DNA of 64,000 nucleotides, taken from assembly GCF_965363235.1 (NCBI RefSeq), contig NC_134849.1:13666863-13730862 (forward strand), read 5' to 3'. Both the position numbers and the translations under genes were made by a program. Positions 1 through 14,100 of this stretch are shown here, one piece after another (within the stretch, counting starts at the first letter, position 1; the number at the start of each line of letters is the position of its first letter). Origin of the DNA: Mytilus galloprovincialis (taxonomy: Eukaryota; Mollusca; Bivalvia; Mytilida; Mytilidae). The notes under the pieces were generated by a model. It was not told where the DNA came from. It ran no database searches and worked only from the letters and a program-made list of their open reading frames with translations.

Positions 1-1
1 A

Positions 2-206
2 CTAAAAGAAGCTGATTTCACCTGCCACATGTGACATTAGAACTGACCACCTCAGTATGACAAGCTAGTGATACAGAAGTTAGACTACTTTGTCCACTCC
101 CTAAAAGAAGCTGATTTCACCTGCCACATGTGACATTAGAACTGACAACCTCAGTGTGACAAGCTAGTGATACATTAGTTAGACTACTTTGACCACTCAC
201 TAAAAG
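2..206. repeat. 99-bp tandem repeat, two copies plus partial third
   Basis: Copies at 2-100 and 101-199 start with CTAAAAGAAGCTGATTT and differ at a few bases. CTAAAAG at 200-206 begins a third copy that breaks off. The array probably continues to the left of the window. Confidence 0.9.
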
Positions 207-345
207 CTCCTCACTAAACATGTGAGCTGTGTCATATATAGAAGTTGATATTATACATGTACATATACGTGTACATGTATAAGATTTTGATTGGTTTAGG
301 AACATTCAAATACCATACAAAAGATGAAATTTGGTCAGAATGGAG

Positions 346-489
346 CAGGGGCGGATCAAGCCATTTTAAAAAGGGGGTTCCCAACCCAGAGTAAAGGGGG
401 GTTCCAGCTATATGCTCCCATTCAAATGCATTGATCGGCCAAAAAAAGGGGGGGGTTTCAATCCCTGGAACCCACCCCCTTGGATCCGA
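346..489. mobile_element. GGCGGATC-ended MITE-like element (diverged)
   Basis: Begins GGGGCGGATC and ends GGATCCG, with internal runs of G and C and GGTTCC blocks. It resembles the better preserved copy at 61746-61930 in end sequence and composition. No target-site duplication is clear. Confidence 0.45.
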
Positions 490-492
490 CAA

Positions 493-1235
493 TGATAATA
501 TATCAATTAAATTTCTAAATAGTGACAGACTTGGCATAAAGATTTGTTCAACCTGAAATAAGGTTAATGGATGCATTGATAATAGCAGATAATTATTGAC
601 AAAGGGTCATTTTTATCCAACACAGCTCATATATGTCAATACTCGATAGCATAAACTTTTCACATAAATTTATCATTTGATATATATGTTTTCATTATTA
701 TAAGACATATTTACAAATTAAATAACAAAATCTCAACAACATTACAATACATAGTTAAAAATGGTAGTACATATATATTATACAGTATGAATTATCTTTT
801 ATGCTTAACATACATTCCCGCCTAAAAAAAAAACCAGGTTGGTTTTATGAAAACCAAATATAACATATAACATACTAATTCCATCAGGAATAATTGGAAT
901 TTCTAATCAATTATTTAAGAGAAACAGGGCTATTGCACTCAAAGGGAAATAACTCATATTTATATTAAGATTAAAGTACTCAATGATATTTTTTTTAGAA
1001 AATCTGAAAAAGGATCACAAGCAAATCAAGATTGCAAATATCATGTTTTCAAGACATTCAACAGGACGAGTTTCACATTTAAGAAATTAAACAATCTTAG
1101 TGGAGAATATATTGAGAATAAAAAAAAACATCACAGCCAAAAATGTTCAACATCATATAACACGAGAAAAATACAATAAGTAACAATTATCATACAATAA
1201 TATAGATGCATCATAATATAAATAAACAGCTGTGC
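493..1235. other. AT-rich intergenic DNA, nothing recognised
   Basis: Downstream of the gene. No exon, RNA gene or structured repeat was recognised. Confidence 0.5.
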
Positions 1236-1239
1236 CATG

Positions 1240-2093
1240 AGCGCATGATACGCCCAACGTCTTGTGTGGAAGTTTTATGCAATAATCATTAATAGTTTCT
1301 GAGAAAGTTTTAAGCAATAACCATTTATTGTTTTTGAGACATGGCGGGACTTGTGAAACCCCCCCCCCCCCCACCCTGTTTAAAAAAAAAAAAAAATATC
1401 ACTAAAATAAAATTTTGAGTCATCACCAAAAAGTATACAGATCTTTAGATTAATATGTCAAAGAAGTGAGTAAAGTTTTAAGCAATAATCATAAATCGTT
1501 TTTGAGATACGGCACGATATGTATAAAAAAAAAAACTCCACCTTTTATACAAAATACTCAAAAACTCAAAAATGAAATTTTGAATCAACACCAAAAAAGT
1601 ATACAGATCTTTAGATTAATATAACAAAGAAGTGTGTAAAGTTTTAAGCAATAATCATAAATCCTTTTTGAGATACAGCGCGACATATAAAAAACCCCTC
1701 CCCCTTTTTTACAAAATACTCAATAACTAAAAAATGAAATTTTGAATCATCACCAAAAAGTATACAGATATTAAGATTAATACAACTAAAAAGTGTGTAA
1801 AGTTTTAAGCAATAATCAAGAATCCTTTTTGAGATACGGTGCGACATGTAAAAAAAACACACCCCTGTTTTAGTTACAAAGTGCCGTAACTCAAAAAGTT
1901 TAAATCTTATTTTCACCAAAAACTATACAGATCATTTGACCATTATAAAAAACAACTATATTAAGTTTCATGAAATTTGGATAAGTCGTTCTCAAGTTAC
2001 AGTGCGACATGTTTATGCCGGACAGACAGACGGACACCGGACACTTGTATACCATAGTATGTCCCGTCAAAATTTTGACGGGCGTATAAAAAG
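1240..2093. mobile_element. Pearl-like element A (about 165-bp core repeats, ACRG tract, terminal palindrome)
   Basis: About five head-to-tail core copies are marked by GTTTTAAGCAATAA at 1307, 1475, 1641 and 1802, with a diverged last copy near 1960. An ACRG tract (ACAG/ACGG) follows at 2020-2042. The element ends with a perfect 20-bp palindrome CCCGTCAAAATTTTGACGGG at 2063-2082. This order (core repeats, ACRG microsatellite, 3' hairpin) is that of bivalve pearl elements, considered non-autonomous Helentron relatives. The left border is approximate. A C14 run lies near 1360. Confidence 0.65.
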
Positions 2094-2145
2094 TTGTTAA
2101 AAAATGATTTTTTTTCTTACAGTAGAAAAATTTTCACTCATAAAT

Positions 2146-2315
2146 ATACACCTTATCGCTAATCCCGGCTGACCTGCCTGCTTGAACTTTTGACACATAT
2201 AACAATCACTTTTCAATTGTGGCGTCAGATATTTTGTTTTATGACGTCAAAATTTTACAGGAACCTGTGTGAATGTGATATCCAGTAATTGCGGACAAAT
2301 AGCGATAAGGTGTAT
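2146..2315. mobile_element. 170-bp MITE with perfect 16-bp terminal inverted repeats
   Basis: ATACACCTTATCGCTA at 2146-2161 is matched perfectly by its reverse complement at 2300-2315. There is no coding capacity. The superfamily cannot be assigned from the flanks. Confidence 0.8.
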
Positions 2316-2389
2316 TGAGATAGTACCATTGAGATTAGTTTTTAATTTTCAAACTACATCAGTGTACTAAATAAGCCATAATTATTATT

Positions 2390-2917
2390 GTTTATTGCAC
2401 TACTGTAAATTTAGAAATATTTGTTTGCATTAATAATTGTCATTTTCTAAAAATGCACAGAAAAATTTTAAGTTTTATTATCTAGATTTCAGGAAAATCT
2501 TAATGGAGATATATACTGTGCATCAGATTACAGCATGTTAGTACATGTACTAATATTATTGTGACAATCATCAATTCACATTAACAAAATCCTCCCAACT
2601 AGTTCTGAATTTACAGTATCTATAAAAATACAATTTAAGGTCTTGTAAGACACAATCAGTACACATCATTACAATTCCAACTACGGCATTGGGTTTTGTG
2701 AAAATTAAAATGAACACATTTCTTTTACATATTGTAACTTGAATAGAGAGTTGTGTTGTTGGCACTCATACCAAATCTTCTTGTATCTAAATATGTTTGA
2801 AATTTTACAAACATTACAAAATCACAATCAATTATATTGATTGCAGTAGATTTTCAAAGTTTTCTTCACTCAATTGAAAACTGAATTTCCTCTCTTGTGA
2901 GTGACTACACTTGCTAT
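2390..2917 (-). other. Probable 3' UTR with candidate poly(A) signals
   Basis: Downstream of the TGA the first AATAAA hexamers on the minus strand are at 2479-2474 and 2396-2391, predicting a 3' UTR of about 450-550 bases. No competing coding sequence is seen. Part of it (around 2730-2785) resembles the mussel repeat with GTTGTCTCATTGGCA-like sequence. The end is inferred. Confidence 0.4.
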
Positions 2918-3062
2918 TCAAGTTTTGACTGTGTCGTGTCCATTATGGAAACCATTTGTTTTCTCTTCTGTTTCAGAGTTATGTCTACCAATGAAACTGT
3001 CCATAAAATTTGCTGCACCAAATAATTTTATTATCTCATGAAATGCTTCTACAGGTAATATT
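2918..3062 (-). CDS. SDR16C gene exon 5 (terminal exon with stop)
   Basis: The acceptor AATTTCAG ends at 3063. One base completes Thr297, then 47 codons and TGA at 2920-2918. It starts ILPVEAF, a hallmark after the long hydrophobic helix in this family, followed by a helix ending MDSFIGR. A hydrophilic tail of about 20 residues rich in Glu, Asn, His and Thr then follows, as in RDH10-type tails. Confidence 0.87.
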
Positions 3063-6000
3063 CTGAAATTATAAAGAACATAAAATTGAGAAAGGAAATA
3101 GGGAATGTGTCAAAGCAAAAACAACCCAACCATAGAGGTTACAATACACAATTAGATTGTATGGGCACAACCATTTTATGGGCATAACATGGTATTCAGA
3201 ATTAAGAGTATGGCTAATTCTGATTGGTTGATATGTGCACCCGTAATTTTTTATTATTAGAGACTTCATGCTTCTGCATTATATCATAGACCAGAAAATA
3301 CTGTCCGCATAATTTTTCTGTACCGGTAATTCTAGCAAGGTTTCGTTTAAAAACTTTCTAAAGTCTGTATCTCAAAAAAGCTATCATTGTCGCCTATGGG
3401 GAAACAAATTGTTAATTTTAATCTAGAGCATAGTTGAAAATATAGAGTTATCTCCCATATGTCTACAAACTTATTGAAAAGATGAAGTTATCTCCCATAT
3501 ATCTGCAAACTTAAATTGAAACATTAGCATTCTGAGAGTATATATTGCATGGCAATACATAATTCGCTACCTGTTTTAAATTAATTGTACTGGAAAGAAT
3601 GCTAGCTTGATCTTTAACTTGTCATGGTGTTATTATATATAAACTATATAACAAATATCAAATCTCTTCAAGCATGAAGAAAAAAAAGTGTGGAAATCTG
3701 AATATAATATTTTAGTGAATTTTCAAAGTCCAAGGACCATAACTCTGCACAAAAAAATCAGACCAGAACAACATTGGAACTTGATCAGTTACTTGTCATA
3801 ATAAAACTATATACTAATAATAAAATCCATATCTCCAAGCATGAAAAAAATAAAAATATGCAGAAAACTGAATATTTGAGTGAATTTTCAAATTTCGAGG
3901 ACCATAACTTGCAAAAAATTAATCAGACCTGAACAAAATTTCAACTTGATCTATAACTTATCATGATATACCAAACATCAAATCAATATTTACAAGCACA
4001 GAGAAAAAAATTGAGGAAAACTGATTTGACGGACGGACAGACAGAAATACAGAGTGCAAATCTTTTAAGTCCCCTTCGACTTCGTTGGTACATAGGGGAC
4101 TAAACATGGAGTTGTATAATGTATATATCCCATATAAATAACTAACTTATTGAAAATATGAAGTTATTTAAAATATAAATACAATCTAATTGGAAATATG
4201 GAGTTATCTCCCATATTACTACAAACTCATTGAAAATACAGAGTTATCTTCCATATAACTAAGAGTGAGTCTGTTATTGAAAATATGGAGTTTTCTCATA
4301 TATAACTACAAACTAGTTGGAAATATGGAGTTATCTCCCATACAACTACAAACTCATTGAAAATACAGAGTTATCTTCCATATAACTAAGAGTGAGTCTG
4401 TTATTGAAAATATTGAGTTATCTCCCATATAACTACAAACTCAATGAAAATACGGAGTTATCTTCCATATAACTAAGAGTGAGTCTGTTATTGAAAATAT
4501 GAAGTTATCTCGTATATAAGTACAAACTAATTGGAAATATGGAGCTATCTCCCATTTAACTACAAACTCATTGAAAATACAGAGTTATCTAAAATATAAC
4601 TACAAACTAATTGAAAATAAAGGGTTATATATTATCTCCCATATAACTACAAACTTATTGAAAATATGGAGTTGTCTCCCACATAACTAAAGTTAATGAA
4701 AATATGGGGTTATCTCCCATATAGCTACAAACTTATTGAAAATATGGAGTTGTCTCCCATATACCTACAAACTCATTGAAAATATGGAGTTGTCTCCCAT
4801 ATAAATACAAACTTATTGAAAATATGGATTTATTTCAGATAGAACTACAAACCTATTGAAAATATGGAGTTGTCTCCCATATAACTACAAACTTATTGAA
4901 AATATGGAGTTGTCTCCCATATAAATACAAACTTATTGAAAATATGGATTTATTTCAGATATAACTACTAACCTATTGAAAATATGGAGTTGTCTCCTAT
5001 ATATATACAAACCTATTGAAAATATGGGGTTACAGTATCTTACTACAAACTTACTGAAAATATGGAGTTGTCTCCCCTATAACTAAAAGTTTTTGAAAAT
5101 ATTGAGTTATCTTCCATATACCTAAAAGTTATTGAAAATATGGAGTTATCTCCGATTTAGCTAAAAGATATTGAAAATATGGGTTATCTCCGATATAACT
5201 AAAAGTTATTGAAAATATGGAGTTATCTCCGATATAACTATGAGTTATTGAAAATATGGAGTTATCTCCCATATAAATACAAACTTATTGAAAATATGGA
5301 TTTATTTCAGATATAACTACAAACCTATTGAAAATATGGAGTTGTCTCTTATATAAATACAAACCTATTGAAAATATGGGGTTACGGTATCTTACTACAA
5401 ACTTACTGAAAATATGGAGTTGTCTCCCCTATAACTAAAAGTTTTTGAAAATATTGAGTTATCTTCCATATACCTAAAAGTTATTGAAAATATGGAGTTA
5501 TCTCCGATTTAACTAAAAGATATTGAAAATATGGGTTATCTCCGATATAACTAAAAGTTATTGAAAATATGGAGTTATCTCCAATATAACTACAAACTCA
5601 TTGAAAATAAGAAATTATCTTCAATATAACTAAGAGCGAGTCTGTTATTGACAATATGGAGTTATCTCATATATAACTACAGACTAATTGGAAATATGGA
5701 GTTATCTCCCATTTAACTACAAACTCATTGAAAATACAGAGTTATCTTAAATATAACTACAAACTAATTGAAAATATAGGGTTATACATTATCTCCCATA
5801 TAACTACAAACTTATTGAAAATATGGAGTTGTCTCCTATATAAATACAAACTTATTGAAAATATGGAGCTATTTCAGATATAACTACAAACCTATTGAAA
5901 ATATGGAGTTGTCTCCCCTATAACTAAAAGTTTTTGAAAATATGGAGTTATCTCCGATATAACTAAAAGATATTGAAAATATGGGTTAATATCTCCGATA

Positions 6001-9000
6001 TAACTAAAAGATATTGAAAATATGGAGTTATCTCCGAAATAACTAAAAGATATTGAAAATATGGGTTATCTCCGATATAACTAAAAGTTATTGAAAATAT
6101 GGAGTTATCTCCAATATAACTAAAAGTTATTGAAAATATTGGGTTATCTTTGATATAACTACAAACTACAATGTAATTGGTAATACAGAGTTATCTCCCA
6201 TATAATTACAAACTTATTGAAAATATGGGGTTATCTTCCATATAACTGAAAATTATTGAAAATATGGGTTATCTCCCATATTACTACAAACTTATTGAAA
6301 GTTGAAAATATGGAGTTATCTAAAAGTTATTGAAATTATGGAGTTATCATGTACAAACTGCAATGTTATTGGTAATACAGAGTTATTAAGTTATCTCCCA
6401 TATAATTACAAACTTATCTAAAATATTGAGTTATCTCCCATAGTTATCATGTCTCCTTCACTGATTTGAATCAGTAAGACCAAGCACAACAGAATCCAAC
6501 ATGGCAACTTAACAGCACTGAACAGAACTAACTTATTGCATAAAAGTTGATTGACAATGTAAATAAGTATTCCAAAATTCCATTCTCAATTTTAAGATTT
6601 TATCATTATCTCATTATTTTTACTGACTAGCTCATTTTGAATAAATGTAAAATAATTTTTTAATGAATTTGTGGCAATTTCCTGCTGTGTGTCAAAAACA
6701 TATAAAAATGATATCTTACACCTAATAAACAAAATCATATCAATGCACACTGCCTGATTGTAGAACTATAAAATTAATTGAAAATATTGAGTTATCTCCC
6801 ATACTTGAAAATATGTTTCAAAATAACTTAGATTAGGTTAAGTTTCTAGATAACCAAATGAATAACAACAACAAAAAAAGACATATGATTCCTTTTACAT
6901 CAAATTGGCCGCTGATTTATGTTACAAACATGGCCCTTCAACTTTTTATTGTCTCATTTTAATAATTAAATGTCAGGAGGCCCTAGTCCAGTCTTTCCAT
7001 TCTACTTTGATATGACAATGATCCATGGTAAAATAATTTAAAATATGGAGTTATCTCCCATACAACTTTCTGTTTTTTTACTTTAATTGTTTATTTTTAC
7101 TATGTAATTTTGTAATTTAATTCACTGTTTACTTTTAGAAAAATCTTAAATGCAGCCATTAGATCAGAAAAAACAAAATAGTGTAGCTAATTATGATTGG
7201 AGCAAACAAAAGGGGAAGGTGTTTAGTCCAGTTTATTTTTTTTAAATCTAACTTGTTTCAACACCAAATTGAATATCTAGCACATTACTGAGGCTTTTAG
7301 CAATGTGACATATACATGAATAAGACACAAAACACTGCTAAAGATATTCTGAATACGGCAACTAGTTGCTTAAAATCTAAGTCACTTGGACACTAGTGGA
7401 TAGTTGTCTCATTGGCAATCATACCATATCTCTTTATCTTTATACCATTCAAATGTTTTTTGTCTTATTTTGAACTGCCTAGCCAAATACAGTATAAAAG
7501 CGCTTATTATTGGGGAAAATGTAAAATCACACCACATCTCCTTATCTGTATACAGTTCATTATGGGTACATAAAAGAAGTATATATGTATATGAAAATGA
7601 AAAAGACAGCTTTGAACTAAGAACATAATTTACCTCCTTTTCATTTATGGGGGGTCTAGAAGAGTTTAAGAATAAAAAATAGAGTCATATTAACAGAAAA
7701 ATGGATAAAAAATAAAGAATAGAGAATAATGGTTTGCTAACATATGAAGAACAGAAAATAATGGGCAAAAAATATAAAGAGAATAATGATCTGAAAATTA
7801 AAGAATACAAAAATGAAGGATCCCTTAGGGACGACATCAAAAGATCGATGTAGAATAAAAAACTTAAATCGAAAAATTTGGGGGTGGGAGTTGGGGGTTT
7901 GGGTCAACATTGCTGCAAGTTTTGTTAATCTAAAATTGATTTTAAATATATCCATATAGGTAAATCAATTTTTCCCAAATTAAGTTAAGAAGGGGGGGGG
8001 GGGGGGGGGGGGGGGCAGCGAAAAAACTATGTGAATTAAGTTTTTTATCCTACATTGAACTTTTGATGTCGTCCCTTATCCAGAGCATCATACATAACCA
8101 AACAATACATGCGATATTGAAAAGCTTCTGAACTTTTCACATCTTATTGTTAAATCAATATCATTCCTTAGATCTTATACAAATCATGGTAATTTACACA
8201 GTGTCATCAGACTTACTCTCTGAGAAATGTGAAGTAGAAATAGATCTTAGTAAAAATAAACTGAATTTAGACCCTATTACCAAGAAATTTGTTTTGCATG
8301 CACATGTATAAAAATTGCAGTTTTTTTTTCAAACGAAATCAAAAGTTTAAACTTTGTTTTCAATTTAGACTTGTATATAAATATAAATGCACCTACGCTA
8401 CAGGCCTGTAGCCAGGAATTTCCAAAGGGCGGGGTTATTTGGACCTATGAACATGACTTTAACAGTCACAATTTGAACAGAATGTTGACTTTAACAGTGC
8501 TTATTTGTTTTCGAGGGTTTTTTTCGTCCGAATCCCCCTGGCTATGGGTATGCGCTATTAAAAAATTAAAATTCTTGCTATACTTATGATTAAGTACTAA
8601 TAGACTTACGTTTTGAGAAATGTGAAGAAGTATATAGACCTTGGTATACATATCATTTGTTGGTTTGTCAGGATTGCCTGCATGATTTTTTCAACTGTAT
8701 AGCTAACTTTCAATGGGGGCAGTATCCATGGAAACCTGAAATATTAAAATAATAAACATATTAAATTTCAATCAATTGTTAGAATCTTGTGTGTTCATCA
8801 ACTTGATCACTATTAATATTATTCACAACTTATTTAAATTTCAAATTTTGGTAAACTTTATAAAATCATGTTGTTAAAGAAATTATAACTAAAAGTGTCT
8901 ACAAAATTTTAATTTTTGGTATGCTTTAATATGTGGTATGGTTTTTGCTCATTGTTGAAAACCATATAGTGACCTATAGTTAACATCTACATCAATTGAT

Positions 9001-11106
9001 ACTGGTGGACAGTCTCAAAGTAACCTGGTGGACAGTCTCAAAGTAACAGATCATTTTGATATCCAGTTTTAAAGGTTGTACCCAAAAAATGTTGATATTT
9101 AAAAAAGTTAAATGTCATTATGAAACAAAACTTCCATTTATCGTTTTAGAATCTAAAGGACTCTCAATGTGTATAGCCCAAAAAGAAAATTTTATCACAT
9201 CATTTATTTCATTTCTATTGATTAAGAAGTTTTCAACCAATCACACTTTTGAAAATGTTGCCCTGAATGCAATTTCTCTAGGATTCTGAAACAATGAATT
9301 GAAGTATAAAAAAAAATTTAAAATCCTTTGTCCCTGCTTCCTAACAGAGAAAAACTTTGCAAGCTAAAATTGTTGTATATTATTTTATAAAACTTGCTGA
9401 TAAAATTTCCAACACTCATCATTTAATGTACATATATAAATTTTCATTGAACCTAAAGTGACCTATTTAATCAAGAAATAAATCCCTTTTTGTAAAATAT
9501 AAGATGCCTGAAACACCAAATTTGAGCTGATGTCAGGTGCTCATATCTTCATTTCTTGTAACCAGAGAAAATTAAAGGCTACCACAAATAGGTCAAGCAA
9601 TTATTTGAAACTGAAAATGTAATTGACTCCTATCAATGACGTTACGTTCACTACTCTTCTGAGATAGAAATAAAAAAAGTCCTTTTAATTTCAACTCTAA
9701 TTTTTACCTATTGGTTTTGAATAACTGCCCTTTCTGTTTTACTTTTTAGTCAAATTTCTTCAAAAAGTGGACCATAAATTTAAAAGTAGATCAATGGACC
9801 AATTAACTTACTTTTAGGGTGTCCTTTGAAATAAGATACATGAGATATATATTTTCAATAGCCTTTTCTACAAGGGAATTGAAATTAAATATTTCAAACT
9901 TTTGTAATGAAATATCATAGTTACTGGCTCTGCCTGGTCAAACTCTTAACTTAAATGTCCTGAATTATCTGAGTGTATTCAATGTGAACGAATGATAACA
10001 TAGTATTGTTACATGTATTGCTACGGTGTTCAAACAAATTCTCTAATTTTGGTGCTATTTTTACATTTCCTGACCATTTCTCCTCACTAGTGAAAAATCT
10101 GTTCTTGGCAAATGATTGGTTAATATTTAATTGTGACGTTGAACTTTCTTGTTTTCTTCTGAATTTTCTTATTGTGACGTCATGAAAAAAGGCGACCATG
10201 ACTAATGACGTCACATCAAAAGTACACAACTTTCCTCAAATCTTTGAAAAGGAAGGATAAAAATCATCAGAGAAACAGATTCCACCACTTTAACTCGTAT
10301 ACTATGATATTTCTCCACTCTCAACAGTTAAATGTTAATTATTTAAAAAGCTTGGCAAGCCTCACGCTTTAAATATTAAAATTTAACTGTCTAGACTGGA
10401 GAAATATCGTAATACACTTGTTGCAGTTGTGGAATCTATATGTATACAATTGCTGCATGCGTTGTCTCTTTGGCACATTCCCCATTTCCATTCTCAATTT
10501 TATAATTACAAAAATTTGGAAGTATGTAGGTAAATAAATATATGAGCCCAAATAGTATATATGATCAGATAGATTCTATTTGTTATGTTGGCAAGGTGCA
10601 GATTCAGATGGGGTGCAACTAAACCACACACCCTCCCCCTAAAAAGAAAAAAAATCTGTAAAAAATTACAGTCAATTTTGCTTCCAAGATGAGGTCTTTT
10701 AATTTCAAGGGGGGAAAAGGGGGTGCCTTCAATTTTGTTTGATAAGGACAGTGCCCATTTTTTTTATAACATAAAATGAAATTCTGTACCTATAATCATA
10801 AAGAAAGTACTTATACAAATCAGGACATTAATTTTTAGGGTTAATTTGAACTTATTTGAAAGATGAATTTTCAAATGAATTGATTTAATTAATATCATAA
10901 TCAGGCATGGGGTAATCGTAATCAGTAATCGTAATCAGCTGTAATCGAGTACATTTTGCAGTGTAATCCTATGTAATCAGTAATCATGCCATTTCTGATT
11001 ACAAGTAATCGTAATGTAATCGATTACATTGCTAAAAAAAGGTGTAATCGTGATTACTTTTAGATTACTTTAAGATTACATTCATACGATTACTTGCTGA
11101 TTACAA

Positions 11107-11143
<37 letters not shown>

Positions 11144-14100
11144 AAATAGTTTTTGATAGACAAGATGAAAACAAGAAAGTGTAAAGCTTGAATGAAAAAT
11201 CATGAAACTAGTATTCACAATGATGGGACCTTGTTTATTGTGATAAATTGTATCATCTATATAACAAATTTGTATTTACCAAGTGTTTTATTTTGTTAAC
11301 AGTTTACTAATGAAAATTGCCTCTCCAATATTTCATTGTGAGATTGAGCTCATGATGATTCATAATTGACCATTAATAATTTAAGATTCTGAATAGCATC
11401 TGTATATGATATACAATACATGGAGACAATACATACCCCAAATCAATATACTGTAATAATCAATGGTAAATATATTTTAAAATATAGGATGTTATTAAAA
11501 GAATGGTAATTTTTATATAAAACCACATAAAATTTCAAACCATTTTATTGCACATCCACATACACACAATAATTGGAAGTGACCCCCATCTCCTGTGGGC
11601 TCAGTCAGGTGTTTGAATGCAAGTTTTGTTTTAGTACTTTGATAACAATCATACCTCATTTTACATCCCTCAAACATTCCCGTCTCTACATAAGATGGAC
11701 AGACTAGAGTTGTATGAACCCCATCATGACCTCCAAATATTAGTTCGTAACTTAGTACCTCTGTAAATCCAACCACGCCAAACTTAGAAGCACAGTACTC
11801 TGTCAGTTTGTTGATACCGACCAATCCAGTAGAACTGGCTATGTTTACTATGTGGCCGTGATTTTTTCTTATCATTGTAGGCATGAAAAATTTTACAGTC
11901 TGCAAATAAAATGAAATATTGTAAATTATACAGTGGATTTCGTGGATTAAACCTCAAATCTAAATCTTCAACTAAATAAACATTTTACAAACTCTAGTAC
12001 ACAGACTTTGGCTAATCAACAAATCTGATTATCCAGGGAGCTTTTCCTCCTTTCACATAATTAGCAATCTACAAAAAATAAATGAATACCAGGCATGTAT
12101 CATTTAACATGTTTTGTGTTTTTTTTTCTAAAATATAAATCAAAGAATTGATCATGACCAGAGAGGTGTGTGAAAAATAAAATTGTTTCTTATAAGTTAT
12201 GTCCCCTTTTTTTCTAATTCATTCTCTATATAACAAAAATACATTGTTCCTTAGTTTAAACATCCATTTATAGTGGATTGGTATACAAGTTATTGCAACT
12301 TATATTCATCCCCTTCCACTTTGTGGGGTCAAGTGCTTACTTTTAGCGGCAGTAGCCTGCTCTTTTTTCGAAATCTACAAGGTTGTCTTTCACTTGCAAG
12401 AGATATAGTGGCTCTCCCTTAACATGGGTCAGTGTTAATTGTCCCTTTCCAAGTGACTATCATCGTTTCTCAAGACCTGATACTGGCAAATGATGTCTGG
12501 GGAGAGCCTATGGTTACCTCCCTAAACAAAATTATAATTCTTCTTACATATTTATTTGCCAAACCATACAATTTTGGGGCTTTTAAAAGTTTACTATGCA
12601 GTTTGGACTTATTGTTGAAGGCTGTACAGTGACCTATAGCTGATTTTTTTTCTTGATGCAATAATTCAATTTTTTTATGTTTTTATTTTGTATGAATCAC
12701 AATAATTTTTTTTTTAAACTCAAAATTTAATTTATTGCAATTATTCTCATAAAAAAACTTCCACTCCTCTTCCCTGATCAAAAATGTTTTTTTCTTTAAA
12801 GTTTTTTAACAAAAAAACTATACCACTTAAACTATAAAATTTCAACCTTTATGGTTTATTTTTCAAGACAATAAAAATGCATTTTTCACCTGTTCACAAC
12901 CTGCATATTTTCCCATGTTTACAAGCTACAGCTGTTGTCTACACCTATAAAGGTGTATAAATGACAGGTCAAATTGACCATAGACTGACCAGTAAGTCTA
13001 GGAATGTGGCCAGGTGTCAGACAAGTTAAATTATTGTTATGTTTGTGACATCCACCATGAAAAAATAACAAGAGAGAAATATTTTTATAAATTAATCTGG
13101 ATACTTCTGTTTATCACCTGCCAAAGGAGAAATTGTTATATGCATTTTATTATCCTTCAAATTTTCCTTTTGTGTTAAAAATGTCAACGACCATTTATGA
13201 ATATGTTTTGAAAAGCTTTTATTATGTTTAACATTTCATTTGAGTTTTTGGATTGGGTTTAGAGAATAGAGAATTAAATAGGCCAAAAAAATAAGAGTAG
13301 AGAATATTGACGTGCTTCAAAATATGAAGATTAGATGATAAAAGGACTAAGCATTTAAAGACTAGAGAAAACTGAAAAAAATAGAGATTTGGTGATTAAT
13401 TATGATTTTACCCAAAAACATTTCAAATTAAAAAAAAATCACCATTAAGAAAACATATTAGCAAAATCATTGTATGAAATAGCTAAGGCCATATTTTGGA
13501 AAAATATTATAATTATGTTTAAATTTCTCATGCAGAAAATTAAATTGGTTTCTGTGCTACAAAATAACATTACAGTACATGTACTTAAGAAAAGTAAAGG
13601 TTATGATTTGTAAATAAAAAATCATACATTTAAATGTTATCAATTCATCATCATTATTTAATAGGTGACAAAATAACTAGGTCTTCTTATTTTAAGTTCA
13701 TATATATGCTATTAAAAAAATTGGCCAACACGAAATTGTGTCCATAGTACAGGGATGCTCCACTCACACTATCATGTTCTATGATCAGTGGACTGTGAAA
13801 TTAGGGTAAAAACTCAAAATTGGTATTACAATAAGAAATATCATATCATAGTGAACATGCGTACTAAGTTTCAAGTTGATTGATCAAAAACTTCATCAAA
13901 AACTAACTTGATCAAAAACTTAAACCTGAAGTGGGACCGATGGACAGATGAAAGGACAAACTGACTGATGAAATGAACGTGTAGACCAGAAGAGGGCACT
14001 ATCATTTTCTATGTTTAGTGAACCGTGAAATTGGGGTAAAAACTCAAAATTGGTATAATAAGCAAGATCAAATCATAGGGTCCATGTGTACTAAGTTTCA

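Noticed and set aside
2571..2765. Minus-strand 64-codon frame as an alternative terminal exon
   Set aside because: It lies after the TGA of exon 5 in the presumed 3' UTR, contains a mussel repeat fragment and does not match the family's C terminus.
11513..11654. Continuation of the exon 3 reading frame beyond 11655
   Set aside because: Family similarity stops exactly at the GTATGA donor and resumes in phase in exon 4 at 8735.
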